64,000 nucleotides of DNA. It comes from Ignelater luminosus (Eukaryota; Arthropoda; Insecta; Coleoptera; Elateridae). The notes beneath the pieces were generated by a model that was not told where the DNA came from, searched no databases, and saw nothing but the letters and a program-made list of their open reading frames with translations. Numbering within the stretch: position 1 is the first letter of the stretch; each line of letters begins with the position of its first letter. Made by a program: the position numbers and the translations under genes. Below are positions 33,932 through 45,900 of this stretch, piece by piece. The stretch covers positions 1 through 64,000 of the forward strand of contig VTPC01004843.1 of NCBI GenBank assembly GCA_011009095.1. The letters are read 5' to 3'.

Positions 33932-36900
33932 CTAATGTAAGAGTTTGTCAATAAATTAACTCATAACATTTGTATGCATATACACAGTGTTTTAATGAAA
34001 ACTCGACCCCTCAAAAAACTCATCACAAAACAAATCTTCAAAGAATTGGCAAAACACGTCAATTTCGATAAATAATTCATATCCCAAATGAACAACTCCC
34101 TCAAAAATTTTAAATAGTAAGTGGGATCAAGTGGCATTGTTTAAAAGATCTTTTCATCTTCTATGCAACCACACTGATCTTCTCAAAATCTGTCAAGTTA
34201 GTTTTCAAGAAACTGCTTCTTGGATTTTCAAATTGGGAAAATTTAAAAAAGCGGAAAAATTTCAAATTAAGGAATAATACAGTATGTTTGCAAATTCTGT
34301 TCTGACATAAACACATTCAGTGTCAATTCTCTATTGTAGCTCTTCCAGACATTCAGATCCAGTGGTGTAAACTTTCGATTTTAAGAGTCCCCTGAGGGAG
34401 TTAACAGGGCTTCCACAAGCTGCGATGCATAAAAAAAGTGAGTGAATTTAGCAGATAAAATGAGAAACGGTAAATAACTGGGCAGGGCTTTAGATGCAAC
34501 GAAAAAGGTGCCACTAATCCAGTGTTGCCAGGTGTAAAGAATCTTTCTTCCCACCCGTCTAACAAAATTGTCGCCAATAACGGTACGAAAATACCCAACT
34601 TCAAAAATTCTTGAAATAATGCTCGTGTTCACAAGCTGTAATCCCGCTGACATGCTACCAGCAGTGGTGATTAAGGCTGATAGTAATTACCTGCTTTCAA
34701 ACGAGTGCTGCCAACGTCCATCGGCAATTTTATGTCGCCAATGCGATAATTTGCTGATTGCTTGTGAACACAAGTAATCTTTTATGCTGCAGGTGAAAAT
34801 CATCAACCAACAGATGGCGTTAAACTTCGTCAAAATGTATCAAAATAGCGGAGGAAAAGGGCGATTATAGCTATTGCCAACGTTGCCAGAGCTGACATAA
34901 ATTTCCAAAGCTGAAGATTTATAATGTTTATTATGGTTTCTAATAATACGTTTCACTGTTGTGGAAAAAGTGTGATCATCCTCACGACGATAGAATTTTT
35001 CTCTAAGGTCCGTAAATAATAGCATATTGTGAAAGATAGATCATGCTATACGTTTTCCCCAATAAGTTCGATCACTAATACCGCGAAATACGCACCTTCG
35101 AGACGTGTTCAAAACTAACGCCACGGCAATAAATTTTTAACAATTTCCTAATTTCCAACATAAATTGTCACAAAATAATAAAAATAACATTGCTTACGTT
35201 AATCTAACCTTAATTTTTCCGATCACAGCACACCAGTATCATTTATGGACTTTGGTTTTTCTCCAATATGTGTCCAGAAAAGTATGCAACAAATGGAAAC
35301 ATTTTTTTATCAATTTCTCAAAAAAATTGTTCATTTATAAAATTTTGTACTCACTCCAAAACTTCCAATAACAGAAATAAAACTTTGATTATTATCAACA
35401 ATAATAAGGCAAACTCAAAAAACGTTACTTTTCCATTAAAAAAGTTGCAAATTGAGGTCACTCCTGACGATGATAATACATCTTTAAATGAGTCAAGTGA
35501 TGACGAGATGGACTTACCGGCGTGTACCTTCAAAACACCAAAATCTAACGACTTTGTCTTAGTAAAATTTTCTCAGAAGCAAATAAAATATTTTGTTGGT
35601 CAAATATTGACCAATATGAACGAAAACCGACAATTTCAAGTGCAAAAATTGACAATAGCTTTTATTTTCCTTTAGGACCTGATATGGCAATGGTGTCAAT
35701 TCTAGATATAGAACTGGTATAGCCAAGTTCATGCTTATCTGGCAAGACAAAATGACAAAGGAATATATATACTTTCGTTTAGTAGAGAAATTAGCAAGAA
35801 GACAGACCGCCATTTATGATCCAGATGGATGGGAAAAAATTCTTCGAGTGTCAAAAAAGAATCCATTTGTAGTAACGAGAATGAAGAACTCGGAAAATTT
35901 TTTAGATTTTGCGGAATATCGCCAATTCTTCAATCAGTCCTTAAAAACGTCGCTTGGAAAAACCCTTCGGTGTAACATGCTGTGTAATATTTGAACATGA
36001 TGGGAACAGTTTCTTATGATTTTCTTTAGATTCTCAAAATAACGGTCAGGATTATGACGCAACCATGACTGGGGATATTTTTCAAAATTGGGTGGTTAAT
36101 CAGCTCATTCCTGTTTTGGATATGCTTGGGGGGAAAATGTGATTGTTATGGACAATGCTGCTTACTATTTGGTACAAATGGACAAACCTCCAACTTTTTC
36201 CTTCAAAAAAGCCAAATACAGGAATGGTTGACTAACCACAATGTCAATTTGATGCAGAATTTTCCAAAAAGCAATTGTCCATTGTCAGTATAACCCTATT
36301 GAAATGGCATGGGGGTATTGTAAGTATTTGTAAGTGTTTATTACTTGCAATGGAACCCAGGAAGATGCTATGCAAGTGTTGGTATTCTTAGAGGAAGTTT
36401 CAACAGCAGGATGGAGGCGTGGTATCATAACAGCTCTTAACCATTTGTGTCCTAGTGGTCACACGCTGGGGACACTTGGAAATAAGTTTGTATTTAGGTT
36501 TCTAGTGGCTCCATACATAAATAGCATAAATATTGTTTAAACAATATAAATAATTCTGTCCCCGCTCCAAAAGGTTTCTGATTTTAAACAATATAAAAAA
36601 ACAAAAATAACAAAGAAAAAATCATCAAAATCAGAGCTGTTCTTGAAGACTTCCGAAAATTGCCTGTTTTACGTATTCATTGACGCGACTACCAAACGAA
36701 TTCATTTAGTTGCACAAGAACATGCAGAAAATGTCACCATCGTTGCTAATGGTCTTGGTCAGGCTGTTCCCCCTGTAATCTCCTTAAAGGCAAACAGATG
36801 AAACCGACATATTCTGATGGTTTGCCTACTGGGTCAAAAGTCATGATGACCCCAAAAAGGAGTACAACTATAGAAACATCTAGCAGCTGGTTGGATCATT

Positions 36901-39900
36901 TTCTAGAGTATGTGTTACCTCCTGCTGTTATTTTAATTTTTAACGGTGCAAAATGCCATCTGGATATTACAATTGTCGAGAAAGCAGAAGCACACGGTAT
37001 CCACTTATACTATCATGAACAAAGCAGTCTTTCGGGCATATGAAGCACGTTGGGATGTTGAATTGATAAAATACTGAGGCAAATATCCAACATGAGATTT
37101 AAACAGGAAAATATTTTCTGAAGTTTTCTTGCTGACATGGGAAAAAACCATGACGATTGGAAACATTACCAGCGGATTTTGAGCAACGGGTACGATAAAG
37201 ATGTTCTACCATTTGAGGCATTTACCTTTAGTTTGTCAAGTGAGAGACTGTAACAGAGACCTGCCTGCAACGGATTTCCCTCGGAGTTTCATGACAAAAC
37301 ATCTGCATATAATGATTCCGAATATGAATCTGATGACCACTTACCTTTGTCTGTACTGCGTTTAACATTACGAACAGATGGACAAAATCCGAAGCGTGTT
37401 AAGGAAATGTATAACATGTTTTAAGATTAAGCCACTGGAAATTGCTCAAGTGATGGGTAATCTGCCCGAAATGCGGGTGACACCATCCTTTCGCACACTG
37501 TGGGATAGATTACGCGGGACCTTGCCAGATAAAAGACGGAAAATCTCATAACCGCATATTAATAACTGCCTATCTGTGTAACTTTGTTTGGCCACAAAGG
37601 TGGTGCATGTCGAATTGATAACCGATCTAACAGCAAATTCTTTTTTTGAATGTCTTCAAGCTTTCACCGCTCGATGTGGGTTGTGTAAACTATCTATTGT
37701 ATACCGACAATACGAAAAACTTTGTAGATGTCGACCAATATTTATGAGTAGTATTCCCGATAACGAAATTTGAAGCGATTATTTGATCAATCCCCTCATT
37801 TCGAAGATATGTGGGATTGGCATATATTTAAAACCAAATTTAATATCAAGTTCGGGTTTCCACTTTGAACTTAATTTTAATTCAATAGATCATTTGTAAC
37901 AAAGATTTCCATAAAACAAATCGCATATTTTAAAAGCAGCATTTGATTATGAATAAAATACTAATTTATTCGTACAGATTTTTAAAAACTCGCATCTCAA
38001 ACTAAAATAGTGATAAAATTCTTAAAATACAGTAGAGTCTCGTTTATCCGACATTCCGTAATACTCCCGACTACGATCAAAAATTTCTTTAAATCATCAC
38101 AGGACTGAACGTTTTAAGTACAATATGTATGTATGTACTGTACATTTTTAACTTCAGACGATTCTGTAACTGTAAGTTCATTTTTTCAGTTAATTTTTTC
38201 CACTGATTTGTTGTAAACATGATTGTTAGGTTCGTACGGTGTAAAATTATAACATAGTTGGACGTTTACCAGGTGTATACCTATGAAATGAGACTTTCAG
38301 CTATTAGACCACAGATGTCGCTAGGAGTATTTTTAAACTGTCCCAAATGTCTTATTTTTTTCGTCTGTCATCTGTCAACAATATTCAATTCATTGTTTGT
38401 GATGTTTCATACAACAACGCATTTTTTTCGCTCTTAAAAATGTCGAATTTCGTGCCTTCAAACTACGATTTGCGGACATCGTTGATTTTCTGTTATCAAT
38501 TGAAGAAAAACGCTTCTCAAGCTCATCAAATGCTTATAGAAGCTTACGGTGGACATGCTCTTAGCAGAGCACAGTGCTTCAGGTGGTTTGAAAAATTCCG
38601 AAGTGGTGATTTTAGCGTGGAGAACGAGGAACGTGGCCGGCCACCGAAAAAGTTTGAGGACACCGAATTGCAAGCATTGTTGAATGAAGATGATGGTCAA
38701 ACGCAAGAAATGATGGCAGAGCAGTTGGGAGTGACCCAAAAAACCATTTGCAAACGTTTGAAAGACATGGGCATGATTTTAAAGGTCGGAAGATGGGTGC
38801 CGCATGAACTGACTGAAAGGCAGCAAGAGAACCGAAAAACCACTTGTGAAATGCTGCTCTCCCGGTTCAAAAGGAAGTCTTTTTTGCATCGAATCGTTAC
38901 GGGTGATGAAAAATGGGTGTATTTCTCCAATCCCAAGCGTAAACGATCGTATGGTCCGCCCGGCCACAAGCCAAAATCAACAGCCAAACCAAATCGCTTC
39001 GGCCGCAAGGCAATGCTGTGTGTTTTCTGGGATCAGCATGGTATGATTTGGTACGAGCTATTAAAACCAGGTGAAACAGTTGACGGTGCACGCTACCAAC
39101 GACAATTGGCCGATTTGAACAGCGCTATACACCGAAAACGCCCAGAATATGCCGATCGGCGTCACAAAGTAATTTTTCTTGATGACAATGCACCACCACA
39201 TCGAACAAGAGCGACCCGGGAATTGGTGGAGACGTACGATTGGGAACCGCTGGTGCATGCGGCTTACTCACCAGACTTGGCGCCTTCCGATTATCATTTG
39301 TTTGCATCGATGGGCCACGCACTTTCCGAGCAGCGCTTCAATTCTCACGAAGAAGCCAAAAAATGGCTCGATGATTGGTTTGCGGCCAAAGACGGCCAAT
39401 TTTTTTGGCGCGGCATTCACAAATTGCCTGAGAGATGGGTAAAATGTGTCGCTAGCGATGGCTATTATTTTGAAGATTAAATTTGTAACCATTTTTTGTT
39501 AATAAACGTTTAAAATTGAAAAAAAAAGTCTCATTTCATAGGTATACACCTATGTAATAGGCTTTTTCTTAACATCTCCCTATTATCTGACATTTTCCCT
39601 TATCCAACGTTCTGCCGATCCGTTTATGTCGGATAAGCGAGACTCTACTGTAGTAACTTATAGTGAGTTATTTTTAAAAAGTGAGCTTGTGGACACCCCA
39701 AGTTAAATCTCTTCTGCTAATCCAACATCCTGGAAAGTTTTCATGCAAAAACTGCCACATGCAAACATCATAATGCAGGGATGGACCATCTTGTTGTAAA
39801 GTTAGTTCATTTTCTAAAACGTTATAGTGTTCCAAAATTTTGGTAACCATAACATCAATCTGATCTTCTACCAAATGTAATAAGTATTAAATAAAAAATG

Positions 39901-42900
39901 ATCCAACAAGATGTTTTCCTAAAATTCAACAACCAATTTCTTGAAGACTAATTAGTAGCTTTTGAGAAAATTGTGTAGAGGATGAAAAGATCTTTTAAAC
40001 AACGCATCGTTTGTCCCCCCAAAATCAGAATTGACCTATTTTTGTCAATTTCTTGAAAATTCAGTTTCTGAGGGTCAAGTTTCTATTGAAACATCATGTA
40101 TAACAACTTACTGAAGCAAGATGTGCCATATATAGAACCCATATTTTAGAATTATTTGGTTTTCCTTTTATTAACTTTAAAAATTGTTCTTCAGTTTTTG
40201 GCTCTGCCACTGAATCCGCATTTTCAATCTCTTTTCTAATAAGTTCTTCCTCTTCAAGTCTAGCTAATTCTTTTCGTTCAGCAACAGTCGGCTTCTTTTT
40301 CTTTTTCTCATTTGTTTCCACCTATAATGTAACAATAAAATATACAGACATTTTGAAGCATTTCTCAGTTCTTACTTTAGAAGTTTCATCACCGGAAGAT
40401 TCATCATCACTAGACTGATTTGCTGAATTGGAAAAGTAATTTTGGACACCGGGTAAAACAGGACGTACAGTCATTTGATTATTATCATTAATCAGTTCAC
40501 TAGACTGATTTGATGAATTGAAAAAGTAATTTTGGATACCAGGCAAAATGGGACATACAGTCATTCGATTATTGTCATTAATCAGTTCACTAGACTGATC
40601 TGTTGAAGTGGAAAAGTAATTCTGAACACCAGGTAAAACAGGATGTGCTATTGTAGTATTAGAATTGTTTCTAATATTACTTTGATCTTCATCACCGTCA
40701 GTTTCTGAATCACTCGAGACATCACTACCTTTATTACCACTATCATCATGATCATCATCATCAGATGAATCAGTTCTCACATTATTTTGCTTTTGGTTTT
40801 CATCTTTATCAGTTTCTGACTTGCTCAATGTATCATCACCAGTTAAGTTCTCTTCGTCACTTTCTTCACTCATTTCATGATCATTTTTATTCACACAAAC
40901 ATTATTCCTCTTAACTTCTAACCGTTTTCGTTTCTTTTGATTACCAATATCACCATTAGCCTTTCTTTTTTCTTTCCGTGATTTATTCAATTTATGGATA
41001 TATCTCTTTTCCAAGCCTATCAATTTACCACTCACTTTTCTAAAATATTAAAAATAAATTTATAGAATTATAACAACTTACTAGCCAGTAATTTATTTAC
41101 CTGTAAATAACAACTTTGACTTTTTTGAACATATCAAAGTCCATATATGGTGTGAAATTATTCTCATGCAACTTAAAAGGTACAAAAACTACTTGTCGAC
41201 TTCCATCCTGATTTCTTGCCGCTACTATCACATATTCAGAGTGGATAGATATAACATCTCCATATACAGTTGAACCAAATGGCTTATCAATAACGTCATC
41301 TAACAAAAAAAAAATGGCAAAAAAACATTAATTTTGGCAAATCTAATTATAAATAAAAAAACTGTACCTTTGATTTCATCAATTTTATTGGAAATGGACA
41401 CTTCTGCAACCTCTTGATGATAATTTATCCAAAAAACAATGCCTTCTACTTTTTGGTCAACTTTAAACTTATCTAGGAAACGAAATACATTTTTATTTTT
41501 CATTGTAAAAATTGTAGAGTGACTCATTTGTTCAACTAGCAAAGGGGTAGTAGCTGACGGATTGATAGACACTGATGAGGGTCATAATTCACAGAATATT
41601 TTAAAAATGTAAATATTGGTTTTTACTGAAAGAACTCTGAAGATATAATTTTAATTACATTATTTTCTTGTGTTAAATATTGATTGAAACACTATACCTT
41701 GTGTTTCAGTCTGCTTCCATATAAATATCTTCTTGATAATTTATGATGAAGTGAATCGGGAATACACCAAATATAAGTTTTAATACTAACCTCGATTTTC
41801 AAGATATGCAAACCCTTTCATGCCATTTGGAAGTGATAAACAGCATCCTACATCAGTCATTTGAGAAATTACGCATTCGACGTGTTGTCCTAATTGAAGA
41901 TCAGCTATTGGTGATCCAATCTCTAAAAGGTGTGTTTTAATTTGCTCCTGATCTTGCAAATACTGTTCTAACAAGTCTAATGAATACTAGAACAAAATGT
42001 AAAAAACAAAGTAATACATATTATTGTGAAAAACAAAATTATTTTAAGGTAGCAATTACACTAGGGTGCGTGGTTCAAAAAAAAAGCCAATCTGAATAAT
42101 TTTTTGCAGTTTTGTGCCTTTAGGTGAGATATTAAAATGTGCCAGATTTTGGCTCAAGCCCAAAAAGGTTTTCGCTTCTAAATCATCCAGGCAGTTAAAT
42201 AAAGTCACCAGTGCAGAGAGGGAAACATTGGTGACAATGCTGCTGGATCTGCTTTGCCACCTGCAATGGTCTTCCTCAAAAGAATTTTAAAACTCATATG
42301 TTGACAGGAGCTCCCTCAGACACATTAGGCCTAGGTCAACCTACTGGATGGATGACCGGCGAATTGTTTGCAAATGTTATCAGGCATTTTGTAAAAATGA
42401 CCTCTTCTACAAAAGAAAATCTGACTCTTGTAATCATGGACAATCATGAGAGTCATTTAGCTCCAGATGTCTTGAATATTGCAAAGGAAAACGGAGTGAT
42501 ACTTCCTACAATACTTCCGCATACGAGTCATAAGTTGCAAGCACTCGATGAATCAGTGTTTGGCCCGTTTCAAAATTTTTACAATGCTGCAGTAGATTCT
42601 TGGATGGTTCGACACCCAGGGCAGACTCTGATCATTTATAATGTAGCTGAGCTTGTAGGACATGCATTTGATAAATCTATCACACCATCCAACATAAAAT
42701 CCGGATTTAAAGACAGGAATCTTTCCCTTTGATCGGGATATCTTGACCGAAGACGAATTTCTTACAAACGAAATGACAAACAGATCACTGACTCAGGAGG
42801 CACAACTGCAATCAAGGAATCATAAAACACCTCCAATCGATAACCAGCAACCTTCAAACTCAAGAGCTGTGCTCCAAGAATGTGAAAATCAAGTAATAAG

Positions 42901-45900
42901 ACATTTGCAATGTAGAGACTATCCTAGAGCAGGGTCCAGAAAGAAAGGAAAGAGCTTAATACTGACTGATACTCCAGTGAAAAATGAAATAGAAAAACGT
43001 GCACGTCAAAGAGGAGAAAAGAAAACAAAAAAAGACAGAGAAACAAAAAATAAAAAAAGTAAAAATTGAAGAAGTGACCAAGTCTGTAGGGTTTTCTAGC
43101 CCTGAGGTCACTCCTGACGATGATAATACATCTCTAAATGAGTCAAGTGATGACGAGATGGACTTACCAGTGTGTATCTTCGAAACACCAAAATCTAACG
43201 ACTTTGTCTTAGTAAAATTTTCTCAGAAGCAAATAAAATATTTTGTTGGTCAAATATTGATCGATATGAACGAAAACCGCGAATTTCGGATCAACTATTT
43301 GCGCCAAAGTGCAAAAATCAACAACAGCTTTTATTTTCCTTTAGAAGCCGATATGGCAATGGTGTCAATTCTAGATATAGAACTGGTGTTGCCAAGTTCA
43401 TGCTTATCTGGCAAGACAAAATGACAAAGGAACATATATACAGTGTGGGATTAAAGTATGGAATATTAAAAAAAAGAAGCGAACTCAACATGTTTTTTTA
43501 AAAACGCTGAGACAGGTCGATATTAGTTTTTAAAAATACAGATTAATACGTGCGATTCACCTTCCGATTGTTTTTTAGTTATGACGTCATCACAGAAAAA
43601 TTGAAATGACAATATAGATTTTTAGTAGTGGAATCCGATAGTGATTTTTCTTCTCTTTATGATCATGCAAATAAATCCTAAGGTTGCATAACAAAAATTC
43701 TGAGAAAAATCGAGCTGAATATTTAATGTTGATATTATCGTATTTCGTGATTTAGTAGAATATTGTTAGTATTCTACAATAAACTACAATAATTATGTCA
43801 AGAGCCTTGAAGATTGACAAAATGCCTGTTTGCTAGATTTAAAATTTTTTCATTTTGATTATTCAGTATGCTGCAAAGGTTGTAAGATAAAAACAAAAGG
43901 TACTTCAACAAGCAATTTACGTTCAGTTCATGGTCTAAATTATTTATCTTGGATAATACTAACATTTAATCTAATTTTATGTTGTAGTATTTTAATATCA
44001 TAATTTAGAATCATTTCCTATTAAATACGATAATATCAACATTAAATGTTCAGCTCGATTCTTCTCAGAATTTTTTGTTATGCAACCTTAGGATTTATTT
44101 GCATGATCATAAAGGGAAGAAAAATCACTATCGGATTCCAGGTCTGGGGCATAATGGAATATAGATCAAGTTTTGCAAACATGCAATTACTTTACGTTTA
44201 AGGTAAATTTCTTGATCTCTTTTTGTTTTCAATCTATAGTTTAAGGTCTGTTTTTGATTGTTATAAAAAAGAAATACACAAATATTAAAACTGTTTTTTC
44301 TAAGAATCGAATTTCATTCCATTGTACCCCAACTGTCCCTACAGGTTGAGGAAGAACAAGCAGATGTAGAACTAGCAGAATTAAATAAAAACTTAAAATT
44401 TTTAGTAGACACAGGATTTGAAATTACTTGTATCAGTACTAGTGAATTAAACCTAATACTAAGCTAAATAAGTCAATCCGAAAAGCCTGTGGACCAGATA
44501 GCCATGAATTGGAAGTAGTGGGCTACACAAGATTAAAGTTATGTTATAATAGAATAAGCAAATTTATAAACATGTATTTTATAAATAATTTGTTGAATTC
44601 AATTCCAGAATGTGATGCTATTAAACAAATACAAATTCTTAAAATCGTAATTAATGTACAAATAGAAAAAGAATTTCCAGAGGTATTTAAGGAATTAGGT
44701 AGAATTAAAGGAGAAATGGAGATCAAAGTAAATTCCTAGAATTGTACCTATTTCCAAACAAAAGTTAAAGCAGAATTGGATAGAATAATAAAATTAGATG
44801 TAAATATGTGGAGATTTCACTGAATTAAATAAATTTGTAGATCGACCAGTGTTTCCGATACATAAAGTTGAATATACATTGTCCCAACTGAAAGGTGCAA
44901 AAGTCTTTAGTGAGACAGATGCAAATTCAGGATTTTATCAAGTAAATTAACTGAAGATAGCAAACCTTTAACTCTTTCAGGTATGGTAGTTCAAAATTTA
45001 AACCATGTATAAAAACTGTCTATAGCTGCATAGCAGCTCACAAATTGTACCATCTCTTAATCTATTGTATTTAGTGTAGTGTAAGTCCGGTAGAATGCAT
45101 TAACATTGTGTTTCTTTAAACTTATTACCTGTTTTTCTTATCAGTTCAGTGACAGACACGTTAGTGCGTGAGTGTTGTTTGTTTATGTTCTTTTATGTTT
45201 GTAATAGTTTTAAAAACATTTATTTGTAAACTTCTATTGAACACTGTAAGTAATAATTTATTTAATTATTTATACTTGTTACTTTACTACCTGTAATCTT
45301 AATGAGTCCATAATTTGGACGACCATGCAGGTAGTGACGTTCAACATATCTTCTCATTCCAGGCATTATGAATAAGGATAGGATTTATCTTAATGATTTG
45401 CCCTTCGAGCTTTATTTGAAGACATTCCTCTCCTTCCGAGTCAGAATGTGAAGATTCTGATGATGAAAATAGTGATCCAGACTATTAGTCGATAGCCTTG
45501 CTGCTTCAGGTACAATTGTTGGAGTTATTGACGATGTTCAAATGCAAGACTCAAGCAGTAAAGATGAGGAAGTTCCAAATGTACCTCCAAATAACGATTG
45601 GGATCACATAAACAAATTTGTCCAACCTCCTGATTTTAATTCTGAGGAAGGCCATTCAGTAATAATTCAAAACTTGAATGACACTAGTCCGTATGATATC
45701 TTCTGCCAATTATTTGACAATTCAATAATAGATAACATTGTTTTTCAAACAAATCTGTATGCAACACAAGAAAGGAAAACATATGTACCAGTTACAAAAA
45801 CTGAAATAAAAACATTTTAAGGAATAAATTTGCTGATGGGCATTAAGAAATCTTCTAGTTATAGGGATTATTGGACTGCCAATGACGACATGAATCATCC

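Larger units (their letters stand above)
38032..39650. mobile_element. Tigger MITE carrying an inserted mariner
   Basis: The ends are CAGTAGAGTCTCGTTTATCC (38032) and the complement of CAGTAGAGTCTCGCTTATCC (39650), flanked by TA (38030-38031 and 39651-39652). This is a classic pogo/Tigger terminus. Without the mariner at 38269-39554 it is about 333 bases and has no coding capacity. Confidence 0.88.
33983..40098 (-). mobile_element. Tc1/mariner-type element with ~230-bp TIRs, filled with later insertions
   Basis: The outer ends are inverted copies: 33983-~34230 against 39885-40098, sharing GTTTTAATGAAAACTCGACC with its near-match, and TTGTTTAAAAGATCTTTTCA. Each is flanked by TA. A transposase remnant lies just inside the right end on the minus strand (39674-39874; LTLQQDGPSLHYD and FLHENFPGCWISRRD), the family with QQDGAPPHY and FLDE-FPGRWIGRR blocks. 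Most of the interior is later insertions (pogo, other DDE, BEL, Tigger, mariner pieces). This element accounts for almost the whole Rrp5 intron. Confidence 0.65.

Noticed and set aside
34381-35025. Minus-strand frames (SAGLQLVNTSIISRIF; LLFTDLREKFYRREDD) as unknown genes
   Set aside because: Short, no motif, opposite frames equally open, and inside a transposon-filled intron.
45045-45062. CCATCTCTTAATCTATT as the left TIR of the piggyBac relic at 45366
   Set aside because: It matches the CCTCTTAATGCCC terminus only in part and lacks an adjacent TTAA.
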